From Rotaria socialis (Eukaryota > Rotifera > Eurotatoria > Philodinida > Philodinidae), in contig CAJNYU010001698.1 in NCBI GenBank assembly GCA_905331475.1, positions 41,698 to 105,697 on the forward strand: a stretch of DNA of 64,000 nt, given 5' to 3'. The stretch's first letter is position 1, and the number at the start of each line of letters is the position of its first letter. The position numbers and the translations under genes are program-made. Of this stretch, positions 53,311 through 64,000 are shown one piece after another. The notes below the pieces were generated by a model, which saw nothing but the letters and a program-made list of their open reading frames with translations, was not told the DNA's origin and searched no databases.

Positions 53311-56300
53311 TTACACTTCTTTAGGAATAACATATTGATTGATAGTATCAAATATTTGTTTTCGTTTCGATGAGCCCATTGAATTGTTGTCACACCAATT
53401 CTCAAATGTTGAGAGTAATTGATAATTTATTGTTGGTGAACGATGAGCAAAAAACTTTTCCATGTATTGTAAAATATATAGACCACAATCAAAATAATTT
53501 GGTTGTTGTGGTACAGCAGCTTCAATAGCTGGTATTGTATCTAAATTAAATATTTTTCGTGCTGAAGATCCAACTGGTAAAGTTTTTTTATGATCATATT
53601 CAAGTTGAAGAAATTCACGTAGAGTAGCTGCAACACGATTTTTAGGACCAGTACGTAATGAATCGAACATAATTATTGCTGGTGTTTGAGAACGATTTTT
53701 ACGATTAGGAGCTTTTTCACTATTAGGATTTATTTGATTATCATTGCTTATTGTGACTTCATCTACTTCATCGAGCACCTCGATCGGATGAATATTCGAT
53801 GTTAAACATAATGATGATGCTTCACCGGGAGTACTATTATTGACATTTATTTGAATTTTACATTCAGTGATTTTCTTCTTTTTCAAGTTTGATCGATTGT
53901 CTATATGAGTAAAAACAAAACTGATGAAATAACTATGACGATATACTTTGTCAAGAAATATCTTATGAAAAACAAAAAAGAAAACATCTCTAGAAAATAA
54001 CCTAAACTGTCATGTTTCACATTCTACTCTCTAAATTTTAATATAAAAAATTCATAGATAATTCATAATTTAAATATTTTATATCTCTCTTCAAATATTT
54101 GATAAAAAAAAATAATAATTTAATTTAAGTTTCATACCATGACTTTCATCGTCATCACTGATTAGATCACCTTCTGTTGGAACATTATTATGAAATTGAA
54201 TAACTACAAGATACCAATGAGCTGTTTGATTGATTGGTACAATGAGATAATCTTTTGAGAATATATCCACATCCCGAAGCCATCGTTTAACACGATTGTA
54301 ACGTCTTTCGGCTGCTCTAAATTTTTAAAACATAATTTTATTATATGAATATTATGAAATAAATTTAAGCTCAAGGATAAAATGCAATTTTTGTAAGCAT
54401 ACTATCATTTCGAATTCTATATTCATTGGAGACAACGAAAGAAAACAGGTAATTGCCATATATCTCTTTAAATAGTAGTGATCTTATTTCGATGGTATCA
54501 AAGAAGAGTTACAATGTTGAAATTGCAGTGTTTATCGTCCACAATATCTATCATTGTCAGTGCCTTTTTTCTTATTTTATGATAAAATCAGTTGGACATG
54601 TCGAAAATACTGATATTAGTATGAATTAAAAAGTATTCACCCTCTTTCGAGTTGTCATTCCAAAACGAAAAATCTATATAGTAATACTTAATCATTAGAA
54701 AAGATTATGAAAACTTGGTATTTATTCGATTGGAAGTCACTTTTATTCTTTTTCATTAATATTATATTTTGTCGAATGTCCTAGACGTGTATTTTATCTT
54801 GACATTGATACTAATTAAGAATTTGTATTTCCACAAGATATATTAACAAAACATTCATTTAATTCAATAGTATTTTTCAATCATATATAAACTCGAGTAT
54901 ACTAGAAACAATTTTCAGTTACATGAATGGTATGGATGTAGAAATATACAAATAAAACTAATAATTATCCTAAATGTTTTTCAACTCTCGATCTTTATAC
55001 CATCGGTAGAGAATGTCTGTTGTGAAAGAAATATATTTTTCATAGTGTCATTTTCAGTTAACGTCCGAGGAAACATATTGAAGCATGCAAAATAATCGAA
55101 CGTTGCAGCTTAATACAATATGTTTTAATTGAAATGTTAATGTATATATCAATTTTTATGACGATTTCAATATCCTTTTAAACGTAGACAGTAGAAGAAT
55201 AAACTTACGAAGTATTAAGAATATCATCGTTGCCTTTTCGTGTTAATCTTGTATAGAAGAAAGAATTAAATAAATGTGTACGTTGACGATCTTCTTGAGA
55301 AAGTTTTTTATAATAAACATATCTATTCGATAGAGAAAAGAAATAAATTCTTCAGGAAAACATAGAAAATACTCTTCTGTACTTACTGCAAGTAAAAATC
55401 GATAATATTATCATTAAGAAATTCACCTTCGTTTAAACATAATAAATCATCACAGGATAAATCAAATCGTATTGTATTATTATTTAAACCAACTGTTTTT
55501 GAAGCCCTAGAAAGTAAATATCACACACATGATTGCTTGAAATCGAAATGACTATTAGCTGAGACAAACAATTTTGAAATAGAAATTTTCTTCCCAGAAA
55601 TAATTATAATACTACTCGGACTAATTCACACTAATTTATTTAGGTCAATTAGTTAAGCATGGTCGTTATACAGCATTTCTTCGTCTAGTATTGAAAAGCT
55701 TTGCCTGCTGAAATAACTGACAGAATTTTACCTATAGATCTGTTTTAGCTTTTATTCATATGAAAATAATTTTAAATTTATTCAAAACAACTAAGATATA
55801 AAGAAGTTTTTCCATTATCCTAATATCGATAGATATCTTAAAGCATATATTCTATAAAATAGTACATACAATTCATTAGCATTAATAACAAATGGCTGTG
55901 TTATCGAACCTAATGCCGTTATATTTGCAAATCGAGATAAATTGTAGATTTCTTGAGCTCTTGAACTGCTCACACAACAAATATTCTACGAATATTCAAA
56001 AACTATTTTATATACATATATTAGAAAGAGGAAAAGAAATTAACGTACCATTGTGGAAGATTTTGCTTTTAGATAATAATAAATTGAAGATACATTGTTT
56101 TTCTCTGCGTCCGGTGAGGATTTGAGACATAGAACAATTCTACGTCGTCTTTCATCTATATGAATAGAATTTTAAAAAAAAGAATATGTATTATATTGTT
56201 TTTAACCTTTTGAATGTGGATCAAATCCTTTTCCATGTTCATCAGTTGATGGAATATACTTTGCAAAAAGATCAGCAAAATCAGGACGCACTTGAATAAA

Positions 56301-57132
56301 TGCCGCTGGTGGTTGCGATTGAAATGAATAAAAGAATGATATAATGTCTGAATAAGCTAATTTTATACTGAAATTAACCATAAAATCACCTTAAATCAAT
56401 ATAAAAATAAAATAAAATTTTTCTATTTTTTTTTCTATGTAATTACTTTTAAGTTTTAATTCAAATTCAGTTTCTTTCATAAGAATAATTTCTGATTCAA
56501 CTTTAAATTCTAAAATACCAAAGCAAACTGCTGAACAAGCAAGTTCATATGTTTTTTTAATTAAATCAGAATGTTTTAATGTTAATGCTGGTATACGCAT
56601 TACATCTTTACGTTGAATAATCCAATCGGGTACTTGAGATATTGCAATTTTATTATCATCATTAACGATAGTTGATGAAGATGATGATGATGATGGTGGT
56701 GGTGGCTTTATTGGCTTTACAATAGGTACACTTATTTGATTGCTTTTATTATTATTGTTATCATCATCATCACTCAAACAAATAACTAGACAAAGAAAAA
56801 AATTAATTCAATTTCAATTAATCATATGTTAAATACTTTCTGGTGTTGGTTTGGATTTTTTGGCCATGCGACCGTTTGTTATTATTAGTGCATGATCTAT
56901 TCGCTAGATAACGAAAAGAAAATAATATTTGTTTCAGTAAGTTTTTTAAAGAAAGCATAATGTGCTTTTACTTTTCGACTACTATAAAAAGACACCGAAG
57001 GTTTTTCTTTTATTGACGACACGTTAGCAGTTCGAAGCTCTAGAGTAAAAAATAAGTTGAGAAATTTGAAGAAAACTTGATCTTACGTAAATGAAGAGAA
57101 AGTTGAGTTGAATTCGACGACAGTTTGTTGAT
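53311..57132 (-). CDS. SENP6: SENP6/7-like SUMO protease, 5' end uncertain
   Basis: Exons: 57039-56972, 56903-56837, 56785-56447, 56389-56207, 56155-56049, 55985-55870, 55506-55387, 55322-55209, 54316-54138, 53900-53311. An upstream piece ends at a donor after 57087 and joins in phase, but I cannot place the start codon; the outer limit given is approximate. The C48 protease core is clear: LNEGEFLNDNIIDFY, YKKLSQEDRQRTHLFNSFFY, RVKRWLRDVDIF, catalytic His in TAHWYLVVIQ, Asp in IIMFDSLR, and Cys in NYFDCGLYILQYM. An acidic/Ser-rich loop splits the domain, as in SENP6/7, which trim poly-SUMO chains in the nucleus. The N-terminus has low-complexity Asp, Asn, Ser and Pro runs. Confidence 0.9.
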
Positions 57133-57797
57133 AATACTGTAGTAAATTTGGAACACTATACATTCGAATAAAAAAGAACGAAGTTTTCTTATTCTTTTAG
57201 ACTTGATCGATACAAAGAACTTGTCGAGTATGACTCATCCAATAATGTTTTTGGTGTATGCTAATCAACAGAGGGCGTACCATGTGTTGACTGAAATAAT
57301 ACGGTTGATGTACTCCCATGTCATCGAAACCGCGAAAAAACCGGCGGTTCTTCGCGTTCGTGCTATATCAGAATCAGGTGCTTTTTTCAGTTCTGATTGG
57401 ATCCAAAAGGATATATAAGTATCATCTTATAAATTTATTAAACTAATATTATATTTAAAAAATACAGAAAAGTGGCAAGCGTAGTATCTCACATATTCAA
57501 AAACGACAAATTTCACGTAATACAGAAAAAAAAAACAAATAGCTCTGGTATGATCTATAATGAATAGAAAGATTAAAATTAAAACAATTCTTGTTTGCCT
57601 TTACCTGTAAAATGAATTTCTGTGAACCATAAATATCAAGAATAAATAAATAAATAAATAAATGTATATTTTACACTATTGAATTTTAATAATACAGCTT
57701 AACGTTTAAAATACCTTCCAAGATAGAATTTAGATGAAACAAAAATAACTTTTTTATTTTTAAATTATGAAGATGCACTTATAATTCGGGTAGCTGT
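57133..57797. other. SENP upstream region
   Basis: The stretch 57280-57420 is GC-richer than its neighbours and may be promoter. A plus-strand ORF (57203-57418) and an overlapping minus-strand open stretch both look partly protein-like, but neither can be tied to a gene. An (AATA)n run lies at about 57637-57661. Confidence 0.4.
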
Positions 57798-57835
57798 CTA
57801 ATTCGAGTTTGAATATAAATGGAGAACAGAAAAAA

Positions 57836-57879
57836 TTAAACTAAAACTAAATCTATTCCTAGATTTAGTTTTAGTTTAA
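57836..57879. repeat. Perfect 20-bp hairpin
   Basis: Arms 57836-57855 (TTAAACTAAAACTAAATCTA) and 57860-57879 are exact inverted copies, separated by ttcc. It sits just inside the left end of the 57.8-58.5 kb element. Confidence 0.92.
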
Positions 57880-58342
57880 CTTTTCGATATATGCGACATA
57901 ATAATAATAGCTCCCATATGCTTTATCGCCCGTTGAGGCCAGCACTGGGGTCTACGTGCGCTAGTTTCTTTTGTCTTTTTCTTTTTACGGACGACGGTTT
58001 CTGCACTTCTTTCCGTTCAACGCTTCTCCCGTAAGGGTTGGCGATCATCATAAGTATCACGTGATTGTGACATCTATGATGGGTTTGTTTTTGACTCTGT
58101 ATATTTATATTGACTAGCTATGCAATCAATACACTATCGGATGAGTCATCCAAGGCAAGTAGTCGTTAGTGATTTGTCCAGGATCATTACATAACTGGTG
58201 ATACTGATGTTTGAACACAGTATGTTGCGAATATGTGTCGAACAACATATCCACTCAGTCATGTCGGCATATATATGCGACATATGGATACATATATACT
58301 CTTCACCCGCATCCATATTTGAGCATTTCTCCATGGTATCCA

Positions 58343-58422
58343 TCGCCCATAACAACATTTGAAGTAACCCGGATACCCCTGCACCCCTTCCGGGTACCCT
58401 TCACCCACACCCACACCCACAC
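58343..58422. repeat. C-rich block ending in (CCCACA)3, telomere-like
   Basis: A run of GGATACCC/GGGTACCC-like words (about 58365-58400) leads into three perfect CCCACA units at about 58402-58422. CCCACA is the complement of TGTGGG, the telomeric hexamer reported for bdelloid rotifers (from memory). A second C-rich stretch without the hexamer is at 58804-58865. Confidence 0.6.
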
Positions 58423-58518
58423 CATCTTAAACTAAATCTATTTCTATCGCTTATTTTCGAATTGATACCATGCAGTTGGGTGTCCATTTATATTCGAATT
58501 CGAACTAGGCATCTCATG

Positions 58519-59116
58519 GCTAGAGATTTGTAATAGTTGAAATTATAGATGTGTCACTGAAGAAGCATTGAAATTTTTGAAATATAATACATTCAACATC
58601 ACTTAGAAACGTACTCTGTTCCGTATTTATTTTATTTTAAATATATTTTGTTTACATTAAAGCTCATTATAAAATGATTTATAGAATGAAAGGCGTGAAA
58701 AAACAAACACTGATATTCTATTTATCAAGCTCTTTTGTGGAACCCACATATATTTTCGAAGAAATTGGTGAATGTAAGTTTAAAAGCGAGATTTTTGCGG
58801 CTTTCCAACCCGCCCCCACCCGATTACAGATCCCATCCCTTGCATCCCCTTAGAGACTCCCTCACACCTACTTACAGGCACGACCTTGCATTACACATAT
58901 TAGCCAGCATGCAAAAACTAAGCATGACATTTTTTTTCTACCGATCGATTGTCTTATAGCAAATTTCGCATCACGCATTATTTATAAGTAAGTTAGGCGA
59001 AAAATCATATGTGAGTTCCGCGTTTTAGTCCCGAAGCGGCTGCGCTAACAAGCTTTTTTAATGAATAGGATAATGTTTTTAGTATGGTCATACTTCCAAT
59101 ATAATTCCGAATATTT
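58519..59116. other. Non-coding accessory DNA
   Basis: AT-rich with a C-rich insert at 58804-58865 (CCCGCCCCCACCC). No gene. Confidence 0.45.
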
Positions 59117-59422
59117 TACGTTAGGGAAGTTAGCTCAAGATTCGAGTTTTTCCAGCCCCGATTCGCGTATATGATTGTGTTGGTTTTTATTTTCGTTGTG
59201 TTGGATGCAGAATTTTGCACTGAATNCTTTCACAATATTTTCAAAAAAAGTAGCATTTTCGGCTAAAGTCCCAGGTTTTAATTGGTACCCCCTCCAAAAA
59301 TTACACCATTCGATTCAGCGCAAAATTCTGCATCCAACACAACGAAAATAAAAACTAACACAGTCATATACGAGAATCGGGGCTGGAAAAACTCGAATCT
59401 TGAGCTAACTTCCCTAACGTAA
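59117..59422. repeat. Foldback element with about 110-bp inverted arms around an N
   Basis: Left arm about 59117-59225 and right arm about 59307-59422 are inverted copies with only a few differences. The outer ends start TTACGTTAGGGAAGTTAG. The loop of about 80 bp contains a single N at 59226, at the very end of the left arm. TATT occurs at both outer borders and could be a 4-bp target duplication. It is either a foldback/MITE insertion or partly an assembly product. Confidence 0.75.
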
Positions 59423-59438
59423 TATTTTAAAGTTCCAA

Positions 59439-59921
59439 TCAGCTGATAGTAACATCCAACTGTACAACTCCACTACCAAGTCCTGGGTTAACATGATCGA
59501 GGAAATACCAAAAACTAATACTGTAGAGATCACCATTAGTGACAGAGAATGATTGTTGTATCCAAGCGGTCTGACCAGAGCACTGGTCAACGTAGCTTTG
59601 AGTTGACATATGACCATTGCTAGTCGATATACCGGTGTTGGATCCGCATGAACCAGAATTTCCAGAGGTCCATCCAACAAGTGTTGTACTACTCTGAAAA
59701 TCTCCATTCGTCAGCAATTCTGTCGATGTTGAGTTATACACAGATACATCATCTATATACCAATCGAATTTACTGTTTGATGTTAAAGTAAAGTTGAGTG
59801 TCAGCGTTCCTGATGTTACTGCTATGTATGAATAGTTGTTTTGTGTCCATACATTAGCTATTGAATTAGTACTACTAAATGATCCTAATAGAGGATTTGG
59901 AGTTGTGGTTGCTAAAAACAT
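59439..59921 (-). pseudogene. Secreted beta-sandwich ORF fragment lacking its 5' exon
   Basis: Open frame of about 155 residues starting after an acceptor at about 59916 and ending TGA 59441-59439. It has two half-repeats with the pattern Trp-Tyr-Ile-Asp-Asp-Val and ELLTNGDFQ..GW, Gly/Ser/Thr/Asn-rich, as in galactose-binding-like or carbohydrate-binding beta-sandwich domains of secreted animal proteins. Upstream on the same strand (about 60040-59985) is a Ser/Thr linker (STSSTSTTSTN) as expected for this architecture, but no GT donor lies between it and the acceptor, and no signal-peptide exon is found. It is therefore probably 5'-truncated. The stop lies 17 bp from the foldback element. Confidence 0.55.
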
Positions 59922-60867
59922 ATAAATGTCGGAAGTAATAGTAAGAAGTTTATGTGAATAAATCGAATTTATCTCATATTGGTGCTAGTCGTTGATGTAG
60001 AACTAGTTGATAATGTTGCTAAAGTTATTTTTTAAGCTATTATGCTAACCCAAAAATAAATTCTCTCTTCTAGATACCTGCATTAATATTTATATCTAAG
60101 ATTACGAAAAATGGTAAAACAATCGATAAAGCACACTCTCTTATACTGACAATCAGATAAAATTTATTTAAACTGACTCTAATATATTTTTAGATGTGCA
60201 ATTTTTGATGAGTCATACAAATTCAATAGCAGTATTATCGTATACGAGAACCAACTTTTTCATAAGTCAATGATCGCTAAGATTATTTCAAGAACGCGAT
60301 CAAACGATATTGATGTGCTGAAAATAATAATTATTAATGATAACAATATCATACTTAAAAAACGTTTTTCTTCTTCAATTCGATAAGTCTTAGCTATTTC
60401 ATAGACTATTATGAACCAGCAGAGAATGAGTTCTATATCAACTTAATTATCTGAAATACGGTTAGTATCAGATTTACAAGAACAACAATATATTCTGAAA
60501 AACAGACAATGGTGAGTGTCTCATAGCGCAAATTGAAGAGTAGTCTATTAGTACAAAAGGAAAACACTATGTATGTTTAGCTAGAGTTTCAAAGAGAATG
60601 AAATCAACGATAAACTATGCATGTATATTTAGGAACAGCTTGGGATAATCAAATGAATATAATTAGTTAGATTATTACCATTAGGATAATCTTCAAAATA
60701 GATTCTATTTCATGTTTCATGAAAGCAGAATTGGAACTAGTTTGTTGAAGTTTTTATTATTTTAGCGACAAATTTTTATTTGATTAATCTTAACAATACA
60801 CAAGTAAATATCTGTGATTAACAAAAATAATAGCTCATATCTTAACAGTAGATAGAGGAAACTTTTT
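59922..60867. other. Non-coding accessory DNA
   Basis: Apart from the short Ser/Thr-coding linker near 59985-60040 (minus strand), nothing is recognisable. Confidence 0.4.
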
Positions 60868-60902
60868 CATGAGATGCCTAATTCGAATTCGAATATAAAT
60901 GA
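60868..60902. repeat. Third copy of the inverted terminus
   Basis: CATGAGATGCCTAATTCGAA and the following AATATAAATG match the complement of 58486-58518 almost perfectly, so the two copies are inverted 2.4 kb apart and bracket the foldback element and the beta-sandwich fragment. Confidence 0.75.
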
Positions 60903-62026
60903 AGCTTCAACTACATAAAGTTACTTCGAAAATAAATAAAAATTCAATCAGCACTTCCATTCGAGAACAGGAAAATAGGAAAACTAGGAAAAGCTTTTTT
61001 CTAATTCGAATTATAATTTTCATATACACTTTCCTATAAGAATAGGAAAATAGGACAACTGTTTTTTCGAATTCGAATTTCGAGTTATAATCGTCATATG
61101 AGCCATTGCACGTAAGCCACGACCTACAGTGCTCAATCGAGTATCTCAGATATTGTTCATATTGATATATATGATAGACAAAAGTGTTTGATGATGTTTG
61201 ACGCAAACCGCAATAAAAAAAATTGAACCAAAATATTTTCACTGCATTTTTACGAAAAGCGCTGAAATTCAAAATTGAAACGAATCCGTTCAGTATTATG
61301 ACTATATCTCGAGAAAAAGTGAATCGATTGAGCTGAAATTTCGTGTAGATACTAACAATGGGTAATGCTCTTACCATAAAAAAATTCAAGTGAAACGGTT
61401 GTATTTTAACTTTTCTGTATACACCTTTGTATAAGCAAAAAATGATCATTTTATCAATTTTCATGGTCTAATATCTCGTGACCAAAACATAGTGTAGTGC
61501 TAAAATTTTATCTATAGAAAGCCATCACTCATGCCTCATTCTAGTGAAACTTTCAGTTTTCCAAGACAAAACCTCCGTTCAGGCGAATCTTGCCAAAATT
61601 AGCATTTGTGCTAAATTAGCATTTTTAGGCTGTGGCGATCTAAAAAACTGTATGTTTTTTAACGATTTGTATTTTTGGCCCTGATAGGCCTGACTTTGTT
61701 CTATTAGATTCTGCAAAGAGTAACGTGGGATTTCTATGGGAGCCATGGCTGCATGAGGCGCACCGAGAGCCCTGAACAGGTTAACTTCTTTTTTCAAGCT
61801 GAGCTTCGCAAACTAAAAAACATGATATATTTGGAACATATAAGCAATTTTTCATGGAGAGGATGATGCCGGTAATATGTTGCATGTGACTGACTGGTAT
61901 TCTAGTAAGGCGGAGGAGGGAGGGGCTCGGAGGTGGCATTAAAAGTTTATATCGTGAAAATGTATACTGTTTTGGAAGAGATAGAATATTTTTCTATTTC
62001 AACCATTATTATACTCATTAACCTAT
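60903..62026. repeat. Repeat-derived DNA with short tandem units
   Basis: At 60966-61100 a degenerate unit of about 65 bp (GGAAAATAGGA..TTCGAATTATAATTTTCATAT) occurs twice. A short direct repeat (AAATTAGCATTT) occurs at about 61598-61625. The 185-codon minus-strand ORF (60907-61464) crosses these units and has no family features. A second minus-strand ORF (61579-61797) is also of repeat type. A purine-rich GGAGG block lies at 61908-61937. Confidence 0.45.
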
Positions 62027-62328
62027 GATAGAAGTGGGATCGCTTTTTAACTTTCATAATGCTGTTGGTACCCATCATTTATCGAAATCAGTACTAGTAC
62101 AAGCTATTTATGAACTGCACGTAGCAAGAAGCGTTCAGCTCAAATTTAATGTTTCTAGATCGATTAATACATTCTACATTATTCAATGCAGATAATATTA
62201 ACAGTACACCTGTTGTGTCAGAAATGAGTGTTGAAATATATAGTGTTCGAAAAATGTGTTCGGTTGAATGGAATCCGGTGTGTGATAAAATGATCAATGG
62301 CACATATGTGATTTTCACACTAAGTTAG
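62027..62328 (+). pseudogene. Frameshifted coding remnant, family unknown
   Basis: ATG at 62027 opens a 56-codon frame (MIEVGSLFNFHN..) ending near 62196. An overlapping frame from about 62122 to TAG 62328 (SNLMFLDRLIHSTLF..MCSVEWNPVCDKMING) continues the protein-like composition. A one-base shift between about 62150 and 62190 would join them. I do not recognise the product. Confidence 0.35.
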
Positions 62329-62683
62329 AGTCCACTATATTATGGGGCAGTTGGATTCTAGAGAATCTTTATTGAAAAACATTATGACGGAGAATATGAG
62401 TTTATATTATATGTATGTTCAACTTGATCACGAGAATGGTTGACACAGTAGACAGTAATGGGCATATTGGATTGTGCTATACTCAAGGGAGAGTCATTAT
62501 TGAACGGAGCATTGTTGGGAGGAGAAATAACCTTTATTTTTTGTCTCTATTGCTCACAATAAATGCTCTCGTCGATGAAAATAAAGTTCATGGAGTGCGA
62601 CGAAATCAAGGACGAAAGAAAGGCAATGAAAGATAGTGATGAAAAGAAACAAATCGCTATGAAAAATATCTTTTTCGTGTAAG

Positions 62684-64000
62684 ATGACTGATCAATACTA
62701 TCGTTCTGGTCGTGTGTACCAACCTACCTACTTTGAAGAGTAGATAGTGATTCAACTATTAATAACGATGGAGCCTCGCGAATATTTGCTCCTAGTATTT
62801 CGAATACATCAGCGAAAGACACTAGTTACTCGAATATGTCAGTGGGCTCCATCAGCGCCACATGTGAAAGCACATGGTCAACTGGTACTGACTCTTATGC
62901 AAGATAAAACTCTTTTGCGTCAAATACGCTTGAAAATCAATCGAGAGACAGTGAGAACTCCGTGAGTGGTTGAACAATAACAATTAGAAGTGCTAATCAG
63001 CCAATGAAAAGTGTATGCCAGTGAACTGTCAATTTGAGCGATAAAACTATGTAGGTTCTGCCTCTACTATGTCGTCTTTCAATGGTTCTCTTTCTGTCGA
63101 ATATGGTCTCATCGAGAGCAATAATTTGTCTAAGGATGTTACTGATAATTATTTTGGTGCCAGTTCATACATCGAGCCTGCACCTATGTTGACACTATAT
63201 GTACCGCTCATTGTTGTCAATGAAGACGAGCATCGAAGAGACAAATTTCCAGGTTAGTTGGTTTGTGTTTGAGATTTTTCATGTGAAAACTATGTCTATT
63301 TTCAGAAAAGATACTTATCGAGGGCACTGAAGAAGAAAGCATAAGTTTTCATTCTGAACCGGCTTTGGTTCCCGTTAATTATGGCCAATGCTGCCTCTGG
63401 AGTAAAGAGATAGTGGCTACATGCGGAACATCACTGTATCCTAAGAAATTCTTATTACCTAAACTATTTTATATAATTACAGTCTTTACCTAGATTATTT
63501 TGACTGGAAGCGACAATGTTATACATTTGCTTACTTAGCTGAACGAGACATTCGACCACATTTTCAAAATCTTCGTGTTATTAACAAAGTAGAAGATGAC
63601 AACATGATAATTAGCGAGAAATTTTTGATTGCGAACTGATTACTACTCAAGAATATTCTTATTGATGATTCCATGTCAATTTGTCCGAAGTATCGTAGTT
63701 TTTTTGGAATCGACTGGTGCGACGTTCTTCCAAGATGCAATCACCCGGATGATGATTCCAAGTATCGTCCACCAGCTTCTGGTTGTCATCGGGCTAATCT
63801 CTCTATGTGTTCAAGGATAGAAGGATTCACAATCGGCGGAAGGTGTGATCTTTCTCCCCCATTTAACGATTCATTTAAACTAATACATTTTTATTTTAGA
63901 TTGTGCTCAAAGCACAGAAAACTTATATCGGTGTCTCCGGATTCTGAATCAATTACTTGTCAGTCTCAATTTACGAATAGCACCCCATGTTTCATTGAAG
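62684..64000 (+). pseudogene. Cys-rich multi-exon gene with several disruptions, runs off the window
   Basis: Coding-like blocks on the plus strand: ATG 62684 (MTDQYYRSGRVYQPTYFEE), a frameshift near 62741, a Ser/Thr-rich block with in-frame TAA at 62905-62907, an exon at about 63055-63252 (SMSSFNGSLSVEYGLIE.., donor gttagt), an exon at about 63306-63439, and an exon from about 63483 with in-frame TGA near 63637. That exon continues as a Cys-rich block (FFGIDWCDVLPRCNHPDDD..) to a donor near 63842, then a further exon from about 63901. GC content and splice sites look genic, but stops and a frameshift indicate decay. No family recognised; alternatives are misjoined exons or an assembly of poor quality near the contig end. 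Confidence 0.5.

Larger units (their letters stand above)
57798..58518. mobile_element. About 0.7-kb element bounded by inverted ends
   Basis: The left end (57797-57826, containing AATTCGAGTTTGAATATAAATGG) and the right end (58485-58514 on the opposite strand) match at about 25 of 30 positions. Both ends carry a subterminal TTAAACTA..AAATCTATT motif. The interior is GC-rich for this window and contains the telomere-like block. No ORF or clear target duplication. A third copy of the same terminus is at 60868-60902. Confidence 0.5.

Noticed and set aside
57203-57418. 71-codon plus-strand ORF upstream of the SENP gene
   Set aside because: All three frames and the opposite strand are partly open here because of higher GC; no splice or family support.
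60907-61464. 185-codon minus-strand ORF
   Set aside because: It crosses degenerate tandem units, is rich in Phe/Ile/Lys/Tyr as expected for open AT-rich repeat DNA, and shows no domain or splice context.

Overview
The window is nuclear DNA of an AT-rich (roughly 30% GC by eye) metazoan with compact genes. Most introns are 45-90 nt with GT..AG ends, and intergenic stretches of 1-5 kb separate the genes. The proteins are animal-type: a class A GPCR, an adhesion GPCR with GPS site, a 340-residue G-protein beta subunit, a Shisa-like membrane protein, and RAD54L2/ARIP4-, EME1-, ZNF622-, PRODH- and SENP6/7-like proteins. The gene style, a fungal-type intronless reductase, a Ser/Thr-linker plus beta-sandwich secreted ORF and a short (CCCACA)n block make a bdelloid rotifer (for example Rotaria) my best guess. 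That identification is inference.

Layout. 0.3-0.9 kb (+): 3' exons of a class A GPCR. 2.08-2.37 kb: a 292-bp hAT-like MITE with perfect 8-bp target duplications. 3.4-4.1 kb (-): PHOSPHO2-like phosphatase. 5.1-6.1 kb (-): EME1-like nuclease subunit. 6.5-7.2 kb (-): eroded coding remnants. 7.66-8.7 kb (-): GRE2-like reductase interrupted by one in-frame TGA. 11.8-18.8 kb (+): 17-exon RAD54L2/ARIP4-like remodeller whose few long introns hold coding-like debris. 21.3-24.5 kb (+): adhesion GPCR. 25.8-27.6 kb: non-coding element with terminal inverted repeats, containing an N-flanked 92-bp duplication. 29.3-31.0 kb (-): novel five-exon protein, with a small divergent ORF at 31.2-31.5 kb. 32.4-33.9 kb (-): G-beta, followed by about 4 kb of low-complexity upstream DNA. 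37.9-39.7 kb (+): ZNF622/REI1. 43.3-45.4 kb (+): proline dehydrogenase. 49.9-51.3 kb (-): Shisa-like protein. 51.8-53.1 kb (-): small RING E3. 53.3-57.1 kb (-): SENP6/7-like SUMO protease. 57.8-64.0 kb: accessory region with nested inverted repeats, telomere-like repeats, a beta-sandwich ORF fragment and decayed genes.

Exon models were built by hand from splice signals and reading phase. For RAD54L2, EME1, G-beta, ZNF622, PRODH, Shisa, RING, the adhesion GPCR and the novel gene at 29-31 kb, exon lengths sum to an exact multiple of three, which supports them. The genes share no pathway. Two nuclear DNA-maintenance genes (EME1, ARIP4) and a SUMO-protease/RING-E3 pair stand out. The SUMO protease and RING genes lie 237 bp apart on the same strand.
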